In this document: positions 1-6,150 of the stretch, piece after piece
How the letters are laid out: each line of letters starts with the position of its first letter
Numbering within the stretch: the stretch's first letter is position 1
Assembly (NCBI GenBank): GCA_910586045.1
Contig: CAJUIH010000045.1
Span: forward strand, 2,964 to 24,475
Source of the DNA: an uncultured Eubacterium sp.
GTDB lineage: Bacteria > Bacillota > Clostridia > Lachnospirales > Lachnospiraceae
Direction of reading: 5' to 3'
DNA length: 21,512 nucleotides
Notes under the pieces: model-generated
Told to the model about the DNA's origin: nothing
Database searches by the model: none
The model's input: only the letters and a program-made list of their open reading frames with translations
Program-made: the position numbers and the translations under genes

Positions 1-956
1 ATCCGTTCCGCCTCTGTATATTCATCTTCTGTATATCCATAGGATAAGATCTGTTCCCTAGCCGCTCCTGCGCGGATCATCCGTTCAATAGCGGCATAAC
101 GCTCTTTTTTTATCCCCCGTTCGATCCCTGCTTTCATACCATTTTTTGTCGCTTCTTCTTTGATTGCTTCCGATAAATTGCACATGATCTGTATCCTCCT
201 TTCCAGTTCTACGGACATTTTCATAGCAAATTCTTCCTCCAGCATCCGCTTTTTTTCTTGTGCCGGCATCTCTGCGAACAACACTTCCAGCATCGCAATC
301 AGTTCATGCCTGGAAGTTTTCCCCTCTTTCCCGCTCTGGATATGGATTATGACTGCTTTCATCAGATCCATTCCGTACCCGCCGCATTTTTTTCCATATA
401 CAGATTTGCGGCATAGCCCGATTTCTTCTATCGAATCCCCATCTTCCCCGCCGTCCATGCAGATCCAGATACTGCGGACCCGCTTTAAGCTGTCAAAATC
501 ACTATGGTAAAACTCGGTCTGCTTCTGCGCGGAAACCATCCTCGAAAGATAAAACAAAATCCTGTTTTCCAAATGGTAGCCTAATTTTGCCGGGCTGGAT
601 GATTTCTGTGCCTCAATATTTACCAAAAATTTTATCTCTTCTTCTAACCGGTACGCGGTAAAACGGATATCAAAAAAAATCCGCCCTTCCCCAGGCGCGG
701 AATCCTCCGTTGCGGCCGCGTCAACCCGCCCTGTCACGGACAGGCCGGGATCTACCGGTTTGGTTCCGACTTCAATATTGTCCCCAATCCCGTTTATGAT
801 GGCGGGAATCTCCATATCCCCAAACTCGCTGACCGCGTATTTTAGGATCCTGGCCAGTACCTGTTTATCAGCAAGCAGGTACTTCGCGTTCGCATCATAC
901 GCCGCGCCTGCGTCATGGACAGCGTCAACTGCCTGTGAGAGGTAGGTGTCAGGCAT
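1..956 (-). CDS. PD-(D/E)XK nuclease / Rpn-type transposase-family protein (3' end cut by window edge)
   Basis: The reading frame is open for 318 codons from an ATG at 954-956 to the left edge with no stop, so the C-terminus is missing. It matches the PD-(D/E)XK nuclease family proteins usually named transposase or Rpn-like in gut Clostridia. Residues 1-60 contain the typical N-terminal YLLADKQVLARILKY stretch. Candidate catalytic residues are Asp96 in GRIFFDIRF and Glu115 with Gln117/Lys118 in VNIEAQK, followed by the conserved AKLGYHLENR (123-132) and QKQTEFYHSDF. The C-terminal part is charged and probably helical or coiled. The start is set by an AAAGGAG ribosome site ending 10 nt upstream; a nearer ATG in another frame stops after five codons. 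A consensus-like promoter lies just upstream, so it is probably not part of the glycan operon. Rpn relatives in E. coli promote RecA-independent recombination; mobility of this copy is not shown by the sequence. Confidence 0.88.
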   Translation of the reverse strand, partial: MPDTYLSQAVDAVHDAGAAYDANAKYLLADKQVLARILKYAVSEFGDMEIPAIINGIGDNIEVGTKPVDPGLSVTGRVDAAATEDSAPGEGRIFFDIRFTAYRLEEEIKFLVNIEAQKSSSPAKLGYHLENRILFYLSRMVSAQKQTEFYHSDFDSLKRVRSIWICMDGGEDGDSIEEIGLCRKSVYGKKCGGYGMDLMKAVIIHIQSGKEGKTSRHELIAMLEVLFAEMPAQEKKRMLEEEFAMKMSVELERRIQIMCNLSEAIKEEATKNGMKAGIERGIKKERYAAIERMIRAGAAREQILSYGYTEDEYTEAER

Positions 957-966
957 TTTGCATCAT

Positions 967-973
967 CTCCTTT
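967..973 (-). promoter_or_regulatory. Ribosome binding site of the nuclease-family gene
   Basis: AAAGGAG on the coding strand lies 10 nt before the ATG at 956. It fixes that start rather than the out-of-frame ATGs between the site and the start. Confidence 0.75.
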
Positions 974-1025
974 GTTTTTTCAGCATGTGGAACTGGCTGA
1001 TCTATCGATGGTTTCTGTTGGTTTT

Positions 1026-1054
1026 ATTATACTGGAAAGATGCAGAAATGGCAA
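1026..1054 (-). promoter_or_regulatory. Sigma-A type promoter for the nuclease-family gene
   Basis: The coding strand reads TTGCCA (complement of 1049-1054), exactly 17 nt of spacer, then TATAAT (complement of 1026-1031). The -10 is perfect and the -35 differs from TTGACA at one position. Predicted initiation near 1019 would give a leader of about 60 nt carrying the AAAGGAG site. It lies in the 118 bp gap after the last glycosyltransferase gene, where I see no convincing intrinsic terminator, so read-through from the operon is possible. Confidence 0.75.
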
Positions 1055-1074
1055 CGATCGGCGAAAACTTTTCC

Positions 1075-1875
1075 CTAATGCGGACGATACACCCCAAGCG
1101 CGTTTTTCAGCAAAATCTTGAGCAAATTTCCGTTCCCTTTCCAAAAGCTGATCTTCGTCGGTGTTTTCCCGCACTTAGGATATACCCTTGTAACCGGTAT
1201 TTCACATGCCCGGTATCCCAACTGCGTTGCCCGAACCGACAAATAAGCCAGCAGCTCATATGTCATAAAAATATCACGCAGCGGCTTTACCCGTTCATCC
1301 AGAAGATATACTGCGGAATATGCCCGGAATGCATTCGTGGTATCCGTAAATCTTTGACGGGCAGTAAGCGAAATGATAGGTGCATGAATCAGCCTTACAG
1401 ACAGCGTACGCAGCCACGGTGTGCGTACAGCATTTCCTCCTTTTCGATATCTCGAACCCTGTACAAAATCATATCCTTCTTTCAGTTTCTCAATAAAATG
1501 AGGCACATCCTCAATACTGTCCTTATTATTTCCATCAATGGTAAGAATCCCCTGATACCCCCTGCGCAAGGCCCACCAAATCCCCATCCGAAGCTGTGCC
1601 CCCTGTTTTCCCTGGTCCTGCTTGATCAGCACAGTATTGATCCCCAAACGGCGCAGTCTTGCTTCTTCGGTACATCCGTCCGTGGAACCACCGTCACAGA
1701 TCACAAGATCCGCATAATCTGCGATATGATATCGATATGCCCTTTTTAGCTCCTTGATGATTCGCTCTCCTTCGTTAATAATCGGAATTAATACCACGTA
1801 CTCCTTTTCTTTTTCCCGATATTCCGTACATGAACACCGCGGAACACCCGGCTGCCTTTCATAAATCATTATCAT
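1075..1875 (-). CDS. Family 2 glycosyltransferase, DPM1-like, without membrane anchor
   Basis: About 266 residues. The GT-A fold begins at YVVLIPIINEGERI (26-39), with the nucleotide-binding CDGGSTDG (60-67) and, at the metal site, TIDGNNKDS (112-120), the variant of the DxDLQ motif seen in dolichyl-phosphate-mannose-synthase-like enzymes. A GSRYRKGGN stretch follows. No C-terminal membrane segments are visible, unlike the other DPM1-like enzyme of this locus. It probably transfers a nucleotide-activated sugar to polyprenyl phosphate in the cytoplasm. The frame is open back to 1980, but that extension overlaps the acyltransferase; ATG at 1875 or ATG at 1869, both just after AAGGCGG, are the realistic starts, leaving about 8-14 bp after the upstream stop. 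It is the last gene of the operon. The exact donor and acceptor cannot be read from sequence. Confidence 0.85.
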   Translation of the reverse strand: MIMIYERQPGVPRCSCTEYREKEKEYVVLIPIINEGERIIKELKRAYRYHIADYADLVICDGGSTDGCTEEARLRRLGINTVLIKQDQGKQGAQLRMGIWWALRRGYQGILTIDGNNKDSIEDVPHFIEKLKEGYDFVQGSRYRKGGNAVRTPWLRTLSVRLIHAPIISLTARQRFTDTTNAFRAYSAVYLLDERVKPLRDIFMTYELLAYLSVRATQLGYRACEIPVTRVYPKCGKTPTKISFWKGNGNLLKILLKNALGVYRPH

Positions 1876-1883
1876 CACCCGCC

Positions 1884-2867
1884 TTATCTTAATTTTCTTA
1901 ATAACGGCATCTTCCCAAACAACTCCGCCGCCAGCACAAAGCCAAAAAAAAGCAGTACAATATACAAAACTGCCATCCAAGTCGTTTCCAACGGCTTTTT
2001 TTCCGTAACATACAGCAACAGAGGCAAATGCCCCAAATACACTGTTACTGTATTTTTCGACAACATTTTCAGCAAATCCTGCAAACGCTTATTTTTTACA
2101 CGGATCCATGTACAGCTCCAAAACATGCACACCAGCCACAAACTGTAATACCAGGTACCATAGTAATGATCTGGAACCAGATCCCCTTTTGCCTGTACCT
2201 GAACTGCATATACGGCCAATGCCGCCGTCCCTGTTAAAAATACCGGGAACAGGCCATATTTTCTTGGAATTATACGGCTGATACTGCCGCCGGTCACAGA
2301 CAGAGACATCCCAAAGCAAAAATAGCCGGCATATAGATGCAGCCACAGGCTCTGCGTCCTGGTATCATGCAGGCCGCTCCCAAAACCAAATGCCAGCAGC
2401 ACAATCCAAATCATGGAAGCCGTACAAAACAATCCTTTCTGTTTTTGCTTCAGCCGCTGCAGCGGATAACCCAGCAGAAGCAAAAAACAATAGGTAAATA
2501 AAAACCAGGCTGTCGGAAGAATGCCGCCGCTGCCCGCTGCTGCAGTAATATTTCCCCATAAATCAATTATCTCCCCTGTACAGATAAAATGAGCCGAAGC
2601 CCAAAATACCGCCCATAAAAATAGCTTTTTCATTATCTCTGTTATTTTCGTTTCCACATATTCTATCGATAACCTTTCCCGCTGCCCCAGCAAATACCCG
2701 GACAACAGAAAAAATCCCGGCACACAGTAGGAAGCCGCAAAATAGAAAACCACAGCATAAGACCCCCCCCCGCACACTAAAACGTCATCCATAATATGAT
2801 AGGTCAAAACACCCATACAGCACAAAATCCGATATACATCCAATCCATAGTTTCTTTCATCCCGCAT
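1884..2867 (-). CDS. Acyltransferase family 3 membrane protein (OafA-like, no SGNH domain)
   Basis: 327 residues, polytopic (roughly ten hydrophobic segments). The N-terminus GLDVYRILCCMGVLTYH carries the Arg13-x10-His24 pair typical of acyltransferase-3 proteins, which O-acylate cell-surface sugars across the membrane. Length fits the membrane domain alone, with no added SGNH or other domain. The ATG at 2867 has AGGAG 6 nt upstream and overlaps the end of the preceding membrane-protein gene by 11 bp, so it is translationally coupled. Codons 33-35 are GGG GGG GGG, part of an uninterrupted nine-G tract near the 5' end. One extra G would lead to a stop at about residue 105; loss of one G gives a stop within about 35 codons. 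The gene as read here is intact (ON). Predicted role: O-acetylation or other acylation of the exported glycan. Confidence 0.87.
   Translation of the reverse strand: MRDERNYGLDVYRILCCMGVLTYHIMDDVLVCGGGSYAVVFYFAASYCVPGFFLLSGYLLGQRERLSIEYVETKITEIMKKLFLWAVFWASAHFICTGEIIDLWGNITAAAGSGGILPTAWFLFTYCFLLLLGYPLQRLKQKQKGLFCTASMIWIVLLAFGFGSGLHDTRTQSLWLHLYAGYFCFGMSLSVTGGSISRIIPRKYGLFPVFLTGTAALAVYAVQVQAKGDLVPDHYYGTWYYSLWLVCMFWSCTWIRVKNKRLQDLLKMLSKNTVTVYLGHLPLLLYVTEKKPLETTWMAVLYIVLLFFGFVLAAELFGKMPLLRKLR
2763..2771 (-). repeat. G9 homopolymer in acyltransferase gene (candidate phase switch)
   Basis: Nine consecutive C on the plus strand, i.e. nine G on the coding strand, encode Gly33-Gly35 of the acyltransferase. 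The frame through it is open. It is one of three equal-length tracts in this locus. Confidence 0.85.
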
Positions 2868-5175
2868 GCCCGTCTCCTATACGCAAAATTGCCGGAAACG
2901 CACACAATTCTGCATCCCGGTCAACGGTTACCCGAATCCACTGCGCATCACACTCGATTTCTTTTATGGTAAATGTTTGACCGCCCGTTTCAATATACTG
3001 TGCGCCGGCAAGCCTTTGAAACAGCCCTTCCGAAAAACGAAGCAACAGCATATTGCCTGTGACGGATACCCCGTCTTCCCAGTTTCGATCCGACAAATCA
3101 CGCACCTGAAAAATATCCGCCGCCGTATAAATATTGTCACAGCGTACCTGTTTGATATGCAGCATCGTACACTGCGACGGCGAAGCAGTCAGCGTCAGCT
3201 CCCCATAACCATTCGTCACCGGCATAGGAATATATTCCACGCTTTCGTTTCTTAGATAATTTGCTTCGTAGCCTTCTTCATCTGCAAAGGCAGCACCCGT
3301 ATTCTCCACTTTCAAATCCGTCCGCAAAAGAAACCTGGCCTGTCTGCTGTCTGATTTTTCAATCGAATAATCAAGTAAAATGTCTGCTGTTCCATTCATG
3401 GATGCATCTGTCTGCAGAATGAGTTTGACCGCCCCATCTTTCCATGGACGCACTTCGACCGCAAACGGCCCACAGTGCGTGTATGCATTTTCCCTGTTAT
3501 TTCTTTCCCAATATACTGCATAGGAATGTGCGAAAACCGGGTGCCAACCACGGTACAGCTCCCGGTAAAAATACCAATTTGCCCGCTCGCACCAGTATTC
3601 CCAATTAGTAAATCCCTTGTTGATCGTAACCGTATATGGAAAATCACCCTGCCTAAAATCAGACAGGTAGGCTTCCCGCTGTGCATCTCCCAGCACATGA
3701 ATCACATAATCCCAACCGGAAGGCTGGAATGTCCCTTCCAGTACTTCCTGTGCAGACGCATAGGTCGAAAAAAAATTTTTTCCCTGCAAAAACTCGCTGC
3801 CTGCCTGGAGGTCCTGATACAACCTGGTCATATTTCCACCCATACGGGAAATCTGTTCCCCTTCCTTTTGCGTCGCATACTGAAAGACAAACGCGTCCTT
3901 TGCCGCAGAAACCGTCCAAGCAAGGGCGGCCACAACGGATAGCAGCAAAATACCATTTCTTAATCTAATATTTTTACAGAACCCCCCCCCGACGAATCGC
4001 AGCCCTTCAAACAGAACCGTTAGAAACAATACCGAACATGCAACCTCACGACACACGCCCCCAGAAAGAATCCGGTACTCATTTGCCGCACAAAAACCGG
4101 CCATATTTGCAAATCCTGGAATACCGTATCGAAATAACGCATCTTTTGTACCGTTCTTTTTAAAAAGAAGCAGCAAATAGATCATAGCCAGAAACGCCTG
4201 AAGCAGCATCATATAAGAAACATCCACATCAAATAGATAATAGCTCTTTTGCGAATTATAATACCAGCTCTGGTATCCGCCCGTCCCCAGGGTTGTCTGA
4301 AACCACTTCCCAAAATGCCCCAAAGTCAATAATTCCACAAAAATAAATATACTTCCCACCGCTGCCAAAATCTCTGTCCCAGTGTCTTTCAAAGCAGAAA
4401 GCAGGCTTCTTTTTCTGGAAAGGGACAGCCAAAAGGCCATAACTGCAATACATACAAAACAACTAATCCCATAATCATTGCTCCATATAAAACAAAAGCC
4501 AGCCAGACACCCGGCTGCAGCAGACGGCAGAAGCCCGCCAAATTTCCAGCCTGCAAAACGCGTTTTGTTTCGCATATAAATACAGGCCATCCACACAAAT
4601 AATCCAATGCACATAGGCAGAATCAACCCGCGGACAAACCGCGCAGAATTTCCCGTATGCAGTGCAGCGTTTAGGGACTCTAGCACCTCCTCCGTCAATC
4701 CCATGCCATTTGTAAAAAACAACGGCTGAACGAGCAGCATAATAAGAACCAGATTGGCCGCCCCTGCCGCTGTTTCCAATTCCTTGAAAACAGCCCTGCC
4801 AAGAGCCAAAGACAGCGCTGCCATACAAAAAAAGTTCAAAAAAGAAAACGCGATCAGGCTTCCCCGATAATTTCCGCCAAATATTACCGTCCCGATCGTA
4901 CCGAAATATAAATGGCCGATACCAAGATAATCTGTGAAATCCCGATACGGAATCTGCCCGTCCAGCAGCCTTCGGACAGGATTAAAATTTTGAAACGTAC
5001 CATTAATCGGATAAAAATCCACATAATCTCCCGCACGATATGCATGCAGGAGACAGATTACAAGCATTAGCAGCAGTTCCATAATAAGAAGCCGCTTTCT
5101 TTGCAGCTTTCTCCAAAACCTCTGCAAACTTTCCCCATAACAAACAAAAACTGTATTTTTCATCCTTTTTCTCAT
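2857..5175 (-). CDS. Large polytopic membrane protein with C-terminal extracytoplasmic domain (GT-C-like)
   Basis: About 772 residues from the first in-frame ATG (5175). The N-terminal 450 or so residues are strongly hydrophobic with many membrane segments; the rest is soluble and probably extracytoplasmic, rich in beta-like segments. An acidic stretch after the first membrane helix, GDYVDFYPINGTFQ (49-62), then NPVRRLLDGQIPYRDF (65-80), resembles the first extracytoplasmic loop of GT-C glycosyltransferases that use polyprenyl-phosphate sugars. I do not recognise a named family. The frame stays open up to a TTG at 5247, but that extension is encoded by one arm of the palindromic element at 5191-5361 and has no ribosome site. 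ATG 5163 is an alternative; none of these starts has a good Shine-Dalgarno. A nine-G tract encodes Gly396-Gly398 in the membrane domain. Likely role: decoration or polymerisation of the glycan at the outer face; uncertain. Confidence 0.75.
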   Translation of the reverse strand: MRKRMKNTVFVCYGESLQRFWRKLQRKRLLIMELLLMLVICLLHAYRAGDYVDFYPINGTFQNFNPVRRLLDGQIPYRDFTDYLGIGHLYFGTIGTVIFGGNYRGSLIAFSFLNFFCMAALSLALGRAVFKELETAAGAANLVLIMLLVQPLFFTNGMGLTEEVLESLNAALHTGNSARFVRGLILPMCIGLFVWMACIYMRNKTRFAGWKFGGLLPSAAAGCLAGFCFIWSNDYGISCFVCIAVMAFWLSLSRKRSLLSALKDTGTEILAAVGSIFIFVELLTLGHFGKWFQTTLGTGGYQSWYYNSQKSYYLFDVDVSYMMLLQAFLAMIYLLLLFKKNGTKDALFRYGIPGFANMAGFCAANEYRILSGGVCREVACSVLFLTVLFEGLRFVGGGFCKNIRLRNGILLLSVVAALAWTVSAAKDAFVFQYATQKEGEQISRMGGNMTRLYQDLQAGSEFLQGKNFFSTYASAQEVLEGTFQPSGWDYVIHVLGDAQREAYLSDFRQGDFPYTVTINKGFTNWEYWCERANWYFYRELYRGWHPVFAHSYAVYWERNNRENAYTHCGPFAVEVRPWKDGAVKLILQTDASMNGTADILLDYSIEKSDSRQARFLLRTDLKVENTGAAFADEEGYEANYLRNESVEYIPMPVTNGYGELTLTASPSQCTMLHIKQVRCDNIYTAADIFQVRDLSDRNWEDGVSVTGNMLLLRFSEGLFQRLAGAQYIETGGQTFTIKEIECDAQWIRVTVDRDAELCAFPAILRIGDGHAG
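3982..3990 (-). repeat. G9 homopolymer in large membrane protein gene (candidate phase switch)
   Basis: Nine consecutive C on the plus strand encode three glycines in FVGGGF. The frame is currently open on both sides. A one-base length change would remove the distal membrane helices and the whole C-terminal domain. Confidence 0.85.
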
Positions 5176-5190
5176 ACGCAAAGCTAAAAA

Positions 5191-5361
5191 CTGTATGTAA
5201 ATAACCTGTGATATTTGCGCCGATTTTTCTTTAAGAGTGCCATGCAAAAATCAGACACATGCCCTCGCTTCGCTTGGGCAAACCTTGACAGGCTATGTAA
5301 CTGATTTTTTGATATATTATCTATAAAATTCAAGCAAATGTCATAGGTTATTTACATACAG
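5191..5361 (-). repeat. 171 bp imperfect palindrome, MITE-like element
   Basis: The arms 5191-5218 and 5334-5361 are inverted copies, 26 of 28 positions matching, beginning CTGTATGTAAATAACCT. Inside them 5245-5260 and 5295-5310 form a second inverted pair (about 14/16, AAAAATCAG/CTGATTTTT), and at the centre TGCCC/GGGCA can pair. The whole unit could fold into one long hairpin. It has no coding capacity of its own. It fills the 189 bp between the isomerase stop and the first ATG of the membrane protein; without it about 18 bp would remain, like other junctions here. The inner stem followed by a T-run could also act as a partial terminator on either strand. I see no clear target-site duplication; the TA dinucleotides at 5185 and 5366 are suggestive only. 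Confidence 0.7.
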
Positions 5362-5364
5362 ATT

Positions 5365-6150
5365 CTAAGCAAACACCCCTTTCACATACTGCATGGCAGT
5401 TTCCACAGACTTAGTATCCGCCTGCCCCATTTCAATGGAAATAAACCCTTGATAGTTTTCTTTTTCCAAAAGCTCCCTCAAATCCAGGTGCAGTTTTCTT
5501 TTTTGAATCGGCTTTAGTTCCGGCTCGCTGATATGTACATGGCTAATCCGGTCCACCCGTCCTGCCAGTTCATCCAAACACTCCTGATTTTGGATCATTG
5601 TGCCCGTGTCCAGATTTAACAAAAAGCCTGCGGAATCAACCTCTTCGATCAAATCCAGTGCCGCGTATGTATCCGTTACAAAGTTTGTATGGTATATCTC
5701 TGGATTTGCTTCCATCCCGATCACAGTGTGATGGACCGCCGCATAATCCCCCAATTCCCGAAAAAAGGAAACCGCAGAATCCGCTCTCTTTTTATTTTCC
5801 AGATTTCTGTTTTTCGGACATCCAAACACCAGGTTGTTACAGCCTATCATTTCCGCAAAATCAATCGCTTTTTTTGTATAATCCAGCAAGGCCTGTCGTT
5901 CCTCTTTTGTTCCAAACATATTTTCCTGTCGGCCAAACCAGATGGACTGCATGGAGGAAACCGCAAATCCATATTCCGTTTGCAGGCATTCGGCCCATTT
6001 TTTTGCTTCTATTTGCCTTTCATAAGGCCTATTTGGAAATACCCTTGTAGGGGCCAGCTCCAGGCCAAAATACCCGTAAGCTTTCATCATATGATAGATA
6101 ATCTGGTCATCCACGGATTTCCAGGCTATGTTGGAAATTGACAATTTCAT
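5365..6150 (-). CDS. Sugar phosphate isomerase/epimerase-like TIM barrel protein
   Basis: 261 residues, the usual length for the xylose-isomerase-like (AP endonuclease family 2) TIM barrel. Probable metal ligands are Glu147 (IGMEANP), Asp181 (LNLDTGT), His206 (HVHISEP) and Glu240 (ISIEMGQ), each at the end of a beta strand as expected. These enzymes isomerise or epimerise sugars or keto-sugars in the cytoplasm; the substrate is unknown. The ATG at 6150 directly abuts the stop of the upstream membrane protein (zero gap), with AGGTGATT about 8 nt upstream, so it is co-expressed. Its place beside an NAD-dependent epimerase-like gene and an FAD oxidoreductase suggests a role in making or modifying an unusual residue of the glycan. 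The stop codon lies 4 bp from the palindromic element. Confidence 0.83.
   Translation of the reverse strand: MKLSISNIAWKSVDDQIIYHMMKAYGYFGLELAPTRVFPNRPYERQIEAKKWAECLQTEYGFAVSSMQSIWFGRQENMFGTKEERQALLDYTKKAIDFAEMIGCNNLVFGCPKNRNLENKKRADSAVSFFRELGDYAAVHHTVIGMEANPEIYHTNFVTDTYAALDLIEEVDSAGFLLNLDTGTMIQNQECLDELAGRVDRISHVHISEPELKPIQKRKLHLDLRELLEKENYQGFISIEMGQADTKSVETAMQYVKGVFA

Noticed and set aside
946..1749. Long plus-strand open frame (267 codons) opposite the DPM1-like glycosyltransferase
   Set aside because: Antisense to a clear glycosyltransferase, no recognisable domain, odd composition rich in Cys/Pro/Arg, no ribosome site. The other plus-strand frames across the window are shadows for the same reasons.
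1876..1980. N-terminal extension of the DPM1-like glycosyltransferase to 1980
   Set aside because: It would overlap the acyltransferase by nearly 100 bp; better starts at 1875/1869 follow a ribosome site.
3768..3781. A8T6 run in the large membrane protein as a further phase switch
   Set aside because: Similar A or T runs of seven to eight occur several times in AT-rich coding parts here, so it does not stand out as the G9 runs do.
5245..5310. Hairpin with T-run as a definite intrinsic terminator
   Set aside because: The inner stem is long and interrupted, with a large loop and A/T-rich base, and is nested in a larger palindrome. Kept only as a possible partial terminator within the element.
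5185..5367. TA target-site duplication flanking the palindrome
   Set aside because: A TA at each side is easily found by chance in AT-rich DNA, and the outermost bases of the arms match poorly.
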